Source of the DNA: Burkholderiaceae bacterium
Lineage (GTDB): Bacteria > Pseudomonadota > Gammaproteobacteria > Burkholderiales > Burkholderiaceae
Assembly (NCBI GenBank): GCA_947372155.1
Contig: CANBSM010000002.1
Span: 1-33,036 of the forward strand
DNA: 33,036 nt
Reading direction: 5' to 3'
The notes under the pieces are model-generated. The model was not told the DNA's origin and did not search any database. It was given only the letters and a program-made list of their open reading frames with translations. Shown piece by piece: positions 24,294 through 33,036 of the stretch. Each line of letters starts with the position of its first letter. The stretch's first letter is position 1. The translations under genes were made by a program, and so were the position numbers.

Positions 24294-25523
24294 TTAAAAA
24301 TTTCCTGCGAACCATTCCTTCATGCGCGACAGAACACCCTGCAATGCGCCTGATTGAGAAACACGACGGCCGCGCAATAACTGCGCTTGACCCTCCATCA
24401 GCAAACCAATGCTGGTGGCATATCTGGGGCTACGTAAAACTTCATGGAGATGTCCTCGGTATTCAGGAGTACCAATACGAGCAGGCCTCAAGAAAACTTG
24501 TTCAGCTAACTCCACCATGCCTGGCATCAATGCAGTGCCGCCTGTTAAAACAATTCCAGAAGAAACCATGTCTTCATAACCTGAGTCACGAACTACTCCT
24601 CTTACCAGCGTGAATAGCTCTTCAACACGAGGCTCGATCACCGCTGCGAGGGCCTGTTTAGACATCGGGCGTGGCTCACGGTCACCGACACCAGGAACAT
24701 CAATCATCGCAGTTGGATCAGCTAACTCTTGACGGGCTATACCATGCGCAATTTTTAAATCTTCCGCGTCAATAGTTGGCGTGCGCAAAGCCATCGCAAT
24801 GTCATTGGTAATTTGATCGCCAGCAATTGGAATAACTGCCGTATGACGAATTGAACCTTGGCAATAAATTGCAATATCGGTAGTACCGCCACCAATATCA
24901 ACCAACACCACACCAAGCTCTTTTTCATCTTCAGTTAGCACTGCCAAGCTTGAAGCTAAGGGTTGCAAAATCAAATCGTTGACTTCAAGACCGCAGCGAC
25001 GGACACACTTCACAATATTTTGTGCTGCACTTACAGCGCCAGTAACAATATGTACCTTTACCTCTAAACGAAGACCACTCATGCCAATTGGTTCACGGAC
25101 ATCTTCCTGTCCATCAATAATGAATTCTTGAACGAGAATGTGCAAAATTTGCTGATCCGTTGGAATGTTGATTGCTTTTGCCGTCTCCAGCACGCGCTCC
25201 ACATCCCCAGAGCCAACTTCTTTATCGCGTATTGCAACCATACCGCTCGAGTTAAAGCTCACAATGTGATTACCTGCAATGCCTGTAAACACTTGTACGA
25301 TCTGGCGATCAGCCATAACTTCGGCCTCTTCAAGCGCCTTCTGAATGGATTGAACAGTTGCCTCAATGTTGACTACAACACCCTTCTTTAACCCTTTGGA
25401 TGCAGTTTGACCAACACCGACTACGTTAAATTGACCATCAGGAGCTAATTCAGCAACCAAGGCAACAACCTTGGAAGTTCCAATATCTAAACCAACCAAA
25501 ATATCGCGATTGTCTTTACTCAT
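24294..25523 (-). CDS. ftsA: cell division protein FtsA
   Basis: Actin-like ATPase that anchors FtsZ to the inner membrane and recruits late division proteins. The 409-residue protein has the phosphate-binding motif DIGTSKVVALVAE near the start, a second one DIGGGTTDIAIY, and ILTGGTALMPG in the adenosine region. The C terminus (LSRMKEWFAGNF) is the amphipathic membrane-targeting helix. ATG 25523 is preferred over ATG 25529 because GAGGA lies at proper distance before it. The ftsQ stop is 9 bases upstream. The ftsQ-ftsA-ftsZ order is the standard one. Confidence 0.97.
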   Translation of the reverse strand: MSKDNRDILVGLDIGTSKVVALVAELAPDGQFNVVGVGQTASKGLKKGVVVNIEATVQSIQKALEEAEVMADRQIVQVFTGIAGNHIVSFNSSGMVAIRDKEVGSGDVERVLETAKAINIPTDQQILHILVQEFIIDGQEDVREPIGMSGLRLEVKVHIVTGAVSAAQNIVKCVRRCGLEVNDLILQPLASSLAVLTEDEKELGVVLVDIGGGTTDIAIYCQGSIRHTAVIPIAGDQITNDIAMALRTPTIDAEDLKIAHGIARQELADPTAMIDVPGVGDREPRPMSKQALAAVIEPRVEELFTLVRGVVRDSGYEDMVSSGIVLTGGTALMPGMVELAEQVFLRPARIGTPEYRGHLHEVLRSPRYATSIGLLMEGQAQLLRGRRVSQSGALQGVLSRMKEWFAGNF

Positions 25524-25532
25524 TACCATTCC

Positions 25533-26390
25533 TCATTGCTTCAGCTCACTTTTCTTGCCATCTACTTCATTCTTTTTCAAACTTGCAGCAGCAAGATGAA
25601 CTGCAAAACCATTTGCATATCGCAAATCGACTGCATCAACTCGACTCGCCCACTTCTCTTGTACTTGTGGCCAATATTTAAATAAACGCGCTACACGCTC
25701 TTCCGTTAAATTTTTATCTGAGCTCTCTTCGTCGCGCCCAAACTCAACCTTCATGCCATTAGAAAGTCTTACATGCCACGCATAGCGCTCAGTAAGGGCA
25801 AGGCTAGTGACTTCGGCACCCCATGGCTTAAACCAATTGTTAGCCTTTTCATAAAGGCTCATCACCTCTTTACCGGCATCCGCAGGCCCCGAAAAATCAA
25901 CTAAACGCATATCCTCATTCACCTCAGAAACACGGCCAGTGAAGAGCTCACCATGGGTATTCATGAGAGTGTGACTATCAGCTCCACCCCATGTTCCAAA
26001 AGGCTTTTGCTCTTCAATGCTCACCACCAACCCATTTGGCCAGACTCGACGCACATTAGCGTGACGTACCCAAGGCATGCTTTCAAAGCCACGCTTCACA
26101 TCTTCTAAGCGAACGCTAAAAAAATTACCTTGCACTGTTTCCAGAACTTGCTGTTTCACAATAGGCTTATTGATATGTTTAAGCGTTTGACCTGCAACCG
26201 GTTCAATTTGAATTTGTTTCAAAGCAAATACCGGGCGCTGACTAAGCCAAAATAAAATACCTATGGCCAGCATTACGAAAAAGCAACGCATCAATAGACG
26301 ACTCAGCTTCTCCATGCGCTCTGAATGATTCCAAAGCGGAGACATCAACATAGAGAAAATTTCACCGAAGCGATCCATGAAGTTACTCAT
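25533..26390 (-). CDS. ftsQ: cell division protein FtsQ
   Basis: Bitopic inner-membrane division protein that links early and late division proteins through FtsB and FtsL. In the 285-residue form there is a cytoplasmic N-terminal part, one membrane segment at about 32-50 ([14 protein letters not shown]), a POTRA domain beginning [12 protein letters not shown], and the beta domain ending near [10 protein letters not shown]. The frame is open 15 codons further upstream, but ATG 26390 overlaps the ddlB TGA as ATGA, the same coupling seen at neighbouring junctions, so it is taken as the start. The C-terminal 15 residues are strongly charged. Confidence 0.94.
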   Translation of the reverse strand: MSNFMDRFGEIFSMLMSPLWNHSERMEKLSRLLMRCFFVMLAIGILFWLSQRPVFALKQIQIEPVAGQTLKHINKPIVKQQVLETVQGNFFSVRLEDVKRGFESMPWVRHANVRRVWPNGLVVSIEEQKPFGTWGGADSHTLMNTHGELFTGRVSEVNEDMRLVDFSGPADAGKEVMSLYEKANNWFKPWGAEVTSLALTERYAWHVRLSNGMKVEFGRDEESSDKNLTEERVARLFKYWPQVQEKWASRVDAVDLRYANGFAVHLAAASLKKNEVDGKKSELKQ

Positions 26391-27400
26391 GCAGCTGAAC
26401 CCTCTTTTTGCTGCAATGTTTGACTGAGTAACCAAAGCACTAGATCTGCATATTCAATGCCGGCAGCCTTAGCGGCCATTGGAACCAAAGAGTGAGAAGT
26501 CATACCTGGGGATGTATTCATCTCCAGCAAGTAAGGCTTGCCAGTCTTTTGATCCAACATCACATCTGCACGCCCCCATGTACGACAACCCAAGGCTTTA
26601 TATGCCGCCAAGGCCAAATCCTGAACGGCGGCATTCACTTCAGGCGCAAGCCCAGTAGGGCATAAGTACTGAGTTTCATCCGAGAAATACTTATTATGAA
26701 AATCGTAATTGGCTTGGGGTGGAATAATTTTGATGACCGGCAAAGCTTCAGCTGTTTTACCGAAGCCAACTAATGGGCAGGTTAATTCATCACCAATGAT
26801 GCAGGTTTCTGCAATCACTTTTTTATCTAATCCAGCAGCAAGCTTATAAGCAGCTGGCAACTCATCCACTGACTTCACTTTTGTTAAGCCTAAGGAAGAT
26901 CCCTCATGCGCCGGCTTGACAATCAAAGGTAAACCGAGATGTTTGACAACAGCGCTCCAGTCGCTATCAACAGTTAACTCTTCATACTCAGGAGTAGCGA
27001 GTCCATTACTAATCCAAACTTGCTTAGTAACAATCTTGTCGATTGCTAAAGCTGAGGCCAAAACACCGCTACCAGTGTAGGGCAGTCCTAATAATTCCAG
27101 CAACCCTTGAATAGTTCCATCTTCACCAAAGCGACCATGCAGAGAAATGAATACGCGATCGAATTTTTCTTTTGCCAGTTCAGTTGGGCAACGCAAGCCC
27201 GTATCAAAAGCATGGGCATCAACCCCTTTTGAGCGCAAAGCTTCTAGTACGCCATTGCCTGACATGAGAGAGATCTCTCTCTCACCCGATTTACCGCCTA
27301 GCAAAACGCCAACGCGGCCTAAGGACTGAAGGTCCAAGCTGGCTAAGCTAGACTGAACGCGCTCACCCCATGAATTCAAATTAGCCTCTACTTTAGACAT
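26387..27400 (-). CDS. ddlB: D-alanine--D-alanine ligase
   Basis: ATP-grasp enzyme that makes the D-Ala-D-Ala dipeptide of the peptidoglycan stem. The 337-residue protein has [16 protein letters not shown] at 30-45, the glycine-rich loop region [14 protein letters not shown], and the C-terminal [24 protein letters not shown] with metal- and substrate-binding residues. About 28 residues precede the usual family start, and no alternative ATG lies between, so the extension appears real. ATG 27400 overlaps the murC stop by 8 nt; the TGA is coupled to ftsQ. The position inside dcw marks it as the ddlB type. Confidence 0.96.
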   Translation of the reverse strand: MSKVEANLNSWGERVQSSLASLDLQSLGRVGVLLGGKSGEREISLMSGNGVLEALRSKGVDAHAFDTGLRCPTELAKEKFDRVFISLHGRFGEDGTIQGLLELLGLPYTGSGVLASALAIDKIVTKQVWISNGLATPEYEELTVDSDWSAVVKHLGLPLIVKPAHEGSSLGLTKVKSVDELPAAYKLAAGLDKKVIAETCIIGDELTCPLVGFGKTAEALPVIKIIPPQANYDFHNKYFSDETQYLCPTGLAPEVNAAVQDLALAAYKALGCRTWGRADVMLDQKTGKPYLLEMNTSPGMTSHSLVPMAAKAAGIEYADLVLWLLSQTLQQKEGSAA

Positions 27401-28829
27401 GCTTTGCCTCCGACAAGGTGTGCGGCAAAGCAGAAATTGATCCTGCGCCCATCGTAATTAATACATCTCCATCTTTTAAAACTTGACTCAACTTTTCTGG
27501 CATCTCTGCAACGCTTGCAGCATAGGCAACTGCGCTCGAATTTAATAAGGCTTTAGAATTTTTGTCTTCAGCGATGGCAGCTTTCATCAAACTCTTGCTA
27601 TCAGCCCCCAGAATTTTTGCCTCGCCTGCTGGATACACATCGGTCAGCACTAAAGCATCAAAACTTTTGAGAACTTGTACAAACTCGCCAAAGCAATCAC
27701 GCGTCCTAGTAAAGCGATGTGGTTGGAATGCTAAGACCAAACGACGATCTGGGTAAGCACCTCTTGCTGCAGCCAGGGTTGCAGCCATTTCTACTGGGTG
27801 ATGGCCATAATCATCAATCAAGGTAAAGCTACCACCAGCCGCCAAAGGAATCTCTCCATAACGCTGGAAGCGACGACCAACCCCACCAAACTCAGATAGC
27901 GCCTTCATAATTGCTTCATCACCCACACCCAACTCAGTTGCTATGCCAATAGCAGCTAAAGCGTTACGAACGTTATGTAAACCCGGCAAATTTAAAGTGA
28001 TATTTAATGGGCCCGGTTTTTTGCCATGCCTACGCACAGTGCGACGGTCAACCGTGAAGTGCATCTGAGTACCAACCGCGCGGACATTGCTTGCGCGAAT
28101 GTCTGCATCCTCTGATATTCCATAGCGAAGAATCGGCTGAGATACAAATGGAATGATGTCACGTACATTAGCGTCATCAATACAAAGTACTGCCACGCCA
28201 TAAAAAGGCATGCGCTGAATAAACTGAACAAATGCTTGCTTCAAGCGAGCCATATCATGCTGATAGGTATCCATATGATCAGCGTCAATATTGGTAACCA
28301 CTTCCATGGCGGGGAATAATTGCAAGAACGAGGCATCTGATTCATCTGCTTCTACGACAATGAAATCACCCTGCCCCAAGCGCGCATTAGCGCCCGCTGA
28401 ATTGAGTTTGCCGCCAATGACAAATGTAGGGTCCAGACCACCTTCGGCTAATACCGATGCAACTAAGCTGGTGGTAGTTGTTTTGCCGTGGGTTCCAGCA
28501 ATTGCAATACCTTGCTTGAGACGCATCAACTCGCCCAACATCACTGCACGCTGAATCACCGGAACCTTTGCCGCGCGCGCAGCCAATACCTCTGGATTAT
28601 TGCCTGTAACAGCAGTAGAAATCACTACGGCCTCTGCTGTACCAATATTTTTAGGGTCATGCCCAATATGAATGACTGCACCCAATTCTCTAAGGCGTTT
28701 AGTAACAGCACCATCGGCTAAATCCGATCCTGAAACTTGATAACCCAAATTGAGCAGCACCTCAGCAATGCCGCTCATGCCGGCACCACCGATACCAATA
28801 AAGTGAATTTGCTGAACGATATGCTTCAT
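27393..28829 (-). CDS. murC: UDP-N-acetylmuramate--L-alanine ligase
   Basis: Adds L-alanine to UDP-MurNAc, the first step of stem peptide assembly in the cytoplasm. The 478-residue protein has the N-terminal UDP-binding motif [16 protein letters not shown] at 10-25, the ATP loop GTHGKTT at 112-118, [10 protein letters not shown], and DDYGHHPVE with its conserved histidines. ATG 28829 is chosen over the earlier in-frame codon at 28847 because it overlaps the murG TGA as ATGA and begins the conserved [12 protein letters not shown]. The other end overlaps ddlB by 8 nt. Confidence 0.97.
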   Translation of the reverse strand: MKHIVQQIHFIGIGGAGMSGIAEVLLNLGYQVSGSDLADGAVTKRLRELGAVIHIGHDPKNIGTAEAVVISTAVTGNNPEVLAARAAKVPVIQRAVMLGELMRLKQGIAIAGTHGKTTTTSLVASVLAEGGLDPTFVIGGKLNSAGANARLGQGDFIVVEADESDASFLQLFPAMEVVTNIDADHMDTYQHDMARLKQAFVQFIQRMPFYGVAVLCIDDANVRDIIPFVSQPILRYGISEDADIRASNVRAVGTQMHFTVDRRTVRRHGKKPGPLNITLNLPGLHNVRNALAAIGIATELGVGDEAIMKALSEFGGVGRRFQRYGEIPLAAGGSFTLIDDYGHHPVEMAATLAAARGAYPDRRLVLAFQPHRFTRTRDCFGEFVQVLKSFDALVLTDVYPAGEAKILGADSKSLMKAAIAEDKNSKALLNSSAVAYAASVAEMPEKLSQVLKDGDVLITMGAGSISALPHTLSEAKHV

Positions 28830-29899
28830 ATACCAATCCCCGCACAATCTGCACAGACTTCAGCTACTCGCTGGGTAGCATGTGGCTTTGCTAAAGCATG
28901 GGCACGTAATGCCATCTCTTTTAATTCTGCACGATTCAGATTTTGAATCATCATTGCTAAATCTTGCGGGTTGAGTAATGTCTGCGGCAACAAAACCGCT
29001 GCATTCGCATTTGATAAAAATTGGGCATTCGCAGTTTGATGATCATCAATTGCAAATGGGAATGGAATAAGGCAAGAGGCAATGCCACAAGAAGCTATTT
29101 CAGAAACTGTCATGGCTCCTGATCGACAAATCACTAAATCTGCCTGTGCATATGCCGCTGGCATGTCATCGATAAAAGGGCGTATATCTGCCGTTACACC
29201 TAAGTCAGCATATCGCCTTTGTAAATCCGCCAAATGCTTATCACCAGCCTGGTGAATGACTTCAGGACGCAATTCCGCTGGCATTAGTGCCAATGCAGCA
29301 GGAATATTTTCGTTGAGTGCAGCAGCTCCTAAGCTACCACCCACTACTAAAATAGATAAAGGTCCCTGACGCTGTTCGTATCGAGCTGCAGGCGCCAGCA
29401 TATGATCAAACTCTTCACGAATAGGATTACCCACCCACTCTGCCTGAGGCATCGTATTTGGAAAACCAGTGAGAGTCCTCATCGCAATTTTGCTCAATGC
29501 TCGATTGGCACTGCCAGCCACTGAATTTGATTCATGCAAAACCAAGGGGCGCTTCAAAAACTGAGCAACCAATCCACCGGGGAAAGTAATGTAACCACCC
29601 ATACCTAAAACAACATTCGGTTTTAGGCGACGCATAATCTTCCAACTTTGATAGCAGGCGCGCATGAGGTTGATAGGCAGCATCAACTTTGCTTTTAATC
29701 CCTTGCCACGTAAACCACCGAACTCAACTGCCTCAAATGGGAAATCACAAGACTTCACCAGGCGAAACTCCATGCCAGCTTGATTACCCAACCAAGAGAC
29801 CTTCCAACCGCAAACGCGCAAGTATTCAGCGACAGCAAGGCCTGGAAAGATATGTCCACCAGTACCGCCAGCCATCACCAAGATTGAGGGTTTAGTCAA
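28826..29899 (-). CDS. murG: UDP-GlcNAc:lipid I N-acetylglucosaminyltransferase
   Basis: Peripheral inner-membrane glycosyltransferase (GT-B fold) that turns lipid I into lipid II. The 357-residue protein has the first glycine-rich loop [17 protein letters not shown] at 11-27, the [14 protein letters not shown] segment, [12 protein letters not shown], the second domain motif [13 protein letters not shown], and the donor-binding [15 protein letters not shown] 29899 overlaps the ftsW TGA as ATGA, and its own TGA overlaps the murC start the same way. Confidence 0.97.
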   Translation of the reverse strand: MTKPSILVMAGGTGGHIFPGLAVAEYLRVCGWKVSWLGNQAGMEFRLVKSCDFPFEAVEFGGLRGKGLKAKLMLPINLMRACYQSWKIMRRLKPNVVLGMGGYITFPGGLVAQFLKRPLVLHESNSVAGSANRALSKIAMRTLTGFPNTMPQAEWVGNPIREEFDHMLAPAARYEQRQGPLSILVVGGSLGAAALNENIPAALALMPAELRPEVIHQAGDKHLADLQRRYADLGVTADIRPFIDDMPAAYAQADLVICRSGAMTVSEIASCGIASCLIPFPFAIDDHQTANAQFLSNANAAVLLPQTLLNPQDLAMMIQNLNRAELKEMALRAHALAKPHATQRVAEVCADCAGIGI

Positions 29900-31167
29900 A
29901 GCTTCCCTCCGCGCATCAGGATGCGATTTTCAAAATCAATACGCAGCAACATCGCTATAGCAACTGCATTCATCAAAATTCCGGAGCCGCCATAACTCAC
30001 TAATGGCAAAGTCAAACCTTTTGTTGGAAGTAGACCAAGGTTCACACCCATGTTAATGAAGGCCTGCCAACCAATCCAAATTGCCACGCCCTTAGCTGCA
30101 AGACCTGCAAAGCTACGATCCAATTGCAATGCGGTACGGCCAATTAAGAAGGCGCGACGCACGATCCAATAAAACAAGAAGATCATGACAACTACACCAA
30201 CAAAACCCAACTCTTCGCCAATCACGGCCATGATGAAATCGGTATGCGCTTCAGGCAAGTAGTGCAACTTTTCTACGCTACCGCCAAGTCCCAAACCAAA
30301 CCATTCACCACGACCAAATGCCATCAACGAATGGGTTAACTGATAACCCTTATTGGCTGCATTGTCCACTTGCCATGGATCCATAAAAGCCAACATTCGT
30401 CCACGACGAAATGGCGAGAGGGCAATCATGGTTGCGCCACTCATCAAGCCGACCAGAATTAAGCCGCCAAACAATTTAGCGTTGATGCCGCCTAAAAAGA
30501 GAATGCCAAATGCAATCAAGGCAACCACTACGAATGCACCCATGTCTGGCTCAGCCATTAATAGGCCGCCCACTAGAGCAACCGCAATACCCATCGGCAG
30601 CATGCCCTTTACAAAGGAATGAAGGTATTCCTGACGTTGAACGGTATAACTTGCTGCAAAGATCACCGCAGCAAATTTCATTAACTCGGATGGCTGAAAG
30701 TTCATTAAGCCCAAGGGAATCCAGCGCTTGGCACCATTGACACCCTTACCCACACCAGGAATCAGCACGGCGATCAGCAATAAAACGGTAAATCCAAAAA
30801 TGACTGGCGAATAACGATCCCATACCTTGGTAGGAATCTTAAACGCCCAGATCCCGACACCAATCGCAATCACTAAGGAAATCACATGGCGAATGAGAAA
30901 GAAATTACTGCTGTAATTTGCGTACTTCGGTCCATCAGCCAGAGTAATAGAGGCGGAGTACACCATTACCAAACCAATCAACATCAGAGAAAGGACTGCC
31001 CACACGAGCAATTGGTCATAGTCCATCATGCGTGAACGAGTTTGCTCTACACCAGAAACAGCGTCACGCAAGCCAGTACGGAAATTATCAATTCCGCCTC
31101 TTGAAAAATTCCAGAAGCGATTCAGTCCAAGTCGATTTTCAGGAAAGAATTTATCTTTTAAGTTCAT
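29896..31167 (-). CDS. ftsW: septal peptidoglycan polymerase FtsW (SEDS family)
   Basis: Polytopic inner-membrane glycosyltransferase that polymerises lipid II at the septum together with its cognate class B penicillin-binding protein. The 423-residue protein has a hydrophilic N-terminal tail of about 48 residues and then about ten membrane helices. SEDS landmarks are visible: LVMVYSAS, GVGKGVNGAKRWIPLGLMNFQPSELMKFA with the catalytic-loop region, LPEAHTDFIMAVIGEELGFVG, and the C-terminal GLTLPLVSYGGSG. ATG 31167 overlaps the murD TGA as ATGA. Confidence 0.97.
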   Translation of the reverse strand: MNLKDKFFPENRLGLNRFWNFSRGGIDNFRTGLRDAVSGVEQTRSRMMDYDQLLVWAVLSLMLIGLVMVYSASITLADGPKYANYSSNFFLIRHVISLVIAIGVGIWAFKIPTKVWDRYSPVIFGFTVLLLIAVLIPGVGKGVNGAKRWIPLGLMNFQPSELMKFAAVIFAASYTVQRQEYLHSFVKGMLPMGIAVALVGGLLMAEPDMGAFVVVALIAFGILFLGGINAKLFGGLILVGLMSGATMIALSPFRRGRMLAFMDPWQVDNAANKGYQLTHSLMAFGRGEWFGLGLGGSVEKLHYLPEAHTDFIMAVIGEELGFVGVVVMIFLFYWIVRRAFLIGRTALQLDRSFAGLAAKGVAIWIGWQAFINMGVNLGLLPTKGLTLPLVSYGGSGILMNAVAIAMLLRIDFENRILMRGGKL

Positions 31168-32786
31168 GCCTGGACTCCTTCAAAGCGCATGCTCAACTCT
31201 TCTACCTCTGCAGCAAATACTTGGGCACGCTCAACATAGTCACGGAACTGATCTAAGCTTGCACAAGCTGGGGAGAGCAATACTAGATCTCCCGAGATAG
31301 CTTTTGCAGCGGCAGCCTGAACTGCAGAAACTAAATCGCCACAATTTGTACTTTGAATTCCAGAGCCAAGAGCTTCACCAATTTCAGGGCCATCTTTGCC
31401 GATTAAGAAAGCGCCCTTTACAAAACGTAAAGCAGGTTCACGTAATGGACTGAAATCCTGACCCTTACCATCGCCACCAGCAATCAACCAAATACGCTTA
31501 CCTGCTTCGTTATTACCCAAGCCATTTAATGCAGCGACAGTTGCACCCACATTCGTACCCTTGCTGTCATCCACATACTCAACATCTTTAACAATCGCAA
31601 TACTTTGAACACGATGTGGCTCGCCGTGGTAATCACGCAAGCCATGCAGAAGAACATTCATTGGTAAATTTGCAGCGCGCGCTAAAGCAAGCGCAGCCAA
31701 AGCATTTAATGCATTGTGTCGACCACGTATTCTTAAGGCATCAGCCGGAATTAAACGCTTTAGTCGTAATGGCTCATCCTCTTCGACAGCCGCAGACTTG
31801 CGACGGCGCTTAGGCTTGGGCTCAACATCCTCATCCACCTCAGCCCACACTAACCAATCGATTCCGCCTGCACGTAAGTCATGCTCGATACCAAAGGCAC
31901 CTTGCTCATCAGGACGATTGGAACCAAACGTCACAATAGACTTCTCTGCCTTTTGTTCCTCTGAAAGCAGATCCATCACCAGGGAGTCATCGCGATTCAG
32001 AATACAAACCGTATCAACACCAAATATCCGTGACTTAGCTTGCGCATATGCTTGCATATCACCATGCCAATCTAAATGGTCTTGAGTAATATTCAAAACC
32101 GTTGCTGCCGTAGCATTCAAGGTATGGGTATAGACCAACTGAAAACTGGATAACTCCAAGACCCAAATGTCTGGCATATCCACGATTTGATCGGCAAGAT
32201 CCAAGCAACCCATCAGCTTTTCTAAGGCGGCAGGACTAATATTTCCTGCTACAGCAACTTTCTTGCCAGCCCGCTCACAGAGTTGTCCGGTTAACGCAGT
32301 AGTAGTAGTTTTTCCATTGGTGCCAGTAACAGCTAACACTGCAGCCGCATAGCTAGATTCTTGCGCTTGCGCCATACGACTTAAAGCAGAAATTGCACGC
32401 GCAAAAAATTCAATCTCACTCCACACATCTATTTCAGCCTCTTCAGCCTTAACCAAGAAAGAGTAAGTTGGGTCTTGCACTGGAGAAAGTCCTGGGCTGA
32501 TACCAATCACATCAATGTTTTTAAGTAAGCCATCATCCAATGGGCCAAAGTAAACATCTTTTAGGCCAGCGATCCGCAGTTCTTCTAGCCAAGCCTGTTG
32601 ACGTTCTGTAAAAGAAGTTTGATCACGCGTATCTGCCAAGCGTACTTCTGCGCCATTTCGCAGGCACCACTTCGCCATAGCTACACCAGACTCGCCCAAT
32701 CCTAAGATCAGAAATCGGTTTGGAGCTTGATAGCCATCATCACTCATGAAGGCCACATTTGCGAAGGTATTTTCTAAAATCAACAT
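31164..32786 (-). CDS. murD: UDP-N-acetylmuramoyl-L-alanine--D-glutamate ligase
   Basis: Adds D-glutamate to UDP-MurNAc-L-Ala in the cytoplasm. The 540-residue protein has FLILGLGESGVAMAKW at 25-40 for UDP binding, the ATP loop TGTNGKTT at 154-161, ELSSFQL, NITQDHLDWHG, RGRHNALNALAALALA, and DDSKGTNVGATVAAL near 410. It is about 100 residues longer than E. coli MurD (438 residues), partly through a charged segment at about 316-341 containing the basic run KPKRRRK between acidic stretches. Start choice is open: ATG 32786 and ATG 32747 both lack a good Shine-Dalgarno, and the shorter form would be 527 residues. The gene lies 13 bases after mraY and is coupled to ftsW. Confidence 0.95.
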   Translation of the reverse strand: MLILENTFANVAFMSDDGYQAPNRFLILGLGESGVAMAKWCLRNGAEVRLADTRDQTSFTERQQAWLEELRIAGLKDVYFGPLDDGLLKNIDVIGISPGLSPVQDPTYSFLVKAEEAEIDVWSEIEFFARAISALSRMAQAQESSYAAAVLAVTGTNGKTTTTALTGQLCERAGKKVAVAGNISPAALEKLMGCLDLADQIVDMPDIWVLELSSFQLVYTHTLNATAATVLNITQDHLDWHGDMQAYAQAKSRIFGVDTVCILNRDDSLVMDLLSEEQKAEKSIVTFGSNRPDEQGAFGIEHDLRAGGIDWLVWAEVDEDVEPKPKRRRKSAAVEEDEPLRLKRLIPADALRIRGRHNALNALAALALARAANLPMNVLLHGLRDYHGEPHRVQSIAIVKDVEYVDDSKGTNVGATVAALNGLGNNEAGKRIWLIAGGDGKGQDFSPLREPALRFVKGAFLIGKDGPEIGEALGSGIQSTNCGDLVSAVQAAAAKAISGDLVLLSPACASLDQFRDYVERAQVFAAEVEELSMRFEGVQA

Positions 32787-32799
32787 ATTTACTTTTGGA

Positions 32800-33036
32800 T
32801 CACCGTAACTTCAAGCTAGATAAGCCAATTAAGACTAGGAGGATGGTAATAATCCAGAAACGCACAACCACTTGCGTCTCCTTCCAGCCACCCAATTCAA
32901 AATGGTGATGCAATGGCGCCATCCGGAAAATGCGACGACCCTCTCCAAAATGTTTTTTTGTGAGCTTGAACCAAAATACTTGCATCATTACCGAAACAGT
33001 TTCAGCAACAAAGATGCCGCCCATCACAAACAACAC
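32800..33036 (-). CDS. mraY: phospho-N-acetylmuramoyl-pentapeptide transferase, C-terminal part (cut by window edge)
   Basis: Inner-membrane enzyme that joins UDP-MurNAc-pentapeptide to undecaprenyl phosphate, giving lipid I. Only the last 78 residues are in the window. They contain the conserved [17 protein letters not shown] loop with its histidine cluster and the final membrane helix ending GLSSLKLR, which matches the family's C terminus. The gene continues beyond the window and precedes murD by 13 bases, as in the standard dcw order. Confidence 0.96.
   Translation of the reverse strand: MLFVMGGIFVAETVSVMMQVFWFKLTKKHFGEGRRIFRMAPLHHHFELGGWKETQVVVRFWIITILLVLIGLSSLKLR

Noticed and set aside
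31714..32085. 123-codon open frame on the plus strand
   Set aside because: Antisense to murD, overlapping its charged insert; composition reflects the murD codons.
1..33036. tRNA, rRNA, CRISPR, insertion sequence or prophage elements
   Set aside because: Intergenic spaces are short and no cloverleaf, repeat array, transposase or integrase was seen.

Overview
The window looks like a chromosomal segment of a free-living betaproteobacterium of the order Burkholderiales, most likely Polynucleobacter or a close relative. This is inferred from the moderate, AT-leaning base composition, the compact layout, and the order mraY-murD-ftsW-murG-murC-ddlB-ftsQ-ftsA-ftsZ-peroxiredoxin-lpxC followed by secA, argJ, AAA ATPase, mutT, zapD, coaE and pil genes. 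It is mostly core genome. I see no rRNA, tRNA, insertion sequence, prophage, CRISPR array or recognisable defence system, and no gene-free stretch longer than about 300 bases.

Region 1 (1-7.2 kb) is the more variable part. It opens with the start of rplU (minus strand), whose consensus sigma-70 promoter lies at the start of ispB, the octaprenyl diphosphate synthase gene. Then come a Cys-type relative of the glycine reductase selenoprotein B family, a fumarylacetoacetate hydrolase family enzyme, a 2-dehydropantoate 2-reductase family enzyme, a sodium:solute symporter, a squalene/phytoene synthase family protein that may have a tiny coupled leader ORF, and the DNA repair methyltransferase Ogt.

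Region 2 (7.3-12.6 kb, plus strand) is a tightly overlapping run: a CorC/HlyC-type CBS membrane protein, a short PilB/GspE ATPase, a PilC/GspF platform protein, a short prepilin peptidase without the methylase domain, dephospho-CoA kinase, and the FtsZ-associated protein ZapD.

Region 3 (12.6-20.8 kb, minus strand) holds mutT, a DUF815-type AAA ATPase, argJ, a two-gene molybdenum hydroxylase of isoquinoline 1-oxidoreductase type that sits between argJ and secA and is bounded by terminators, and secA.

Region 4 (20.8-33.0 kb) has a DUF721/DciA-like gene on the plus strand. It diverges from secA and converges on lpxC. On the minus strand are lpxC, a peroxiredoxin, and the distal division and cell wall (dcw) cluster from ftsZ back to the 3' part of mraY. 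Six consecutive dcw junctions, from murD to ftsA, have overlapping or nearly touching stops and starts, which implies one polycistronic, translationally coupled unit. Its products build UDP-MurNAc-pentapeptide, lipid I and lipid II, and assemble the early division ring.

The most unusual points are the stripped-down PilB and PilD, the 46-nt coding overlap of pilD and coaE, the inserted molybdenum hydroxylase pair, a GC-rich inverted repeat after ftsZ, a charged insert in MurD, and a possible 9-codon leader peptide coupled to the squalene synthase gene. I did not find a clearly new multi-gene system.
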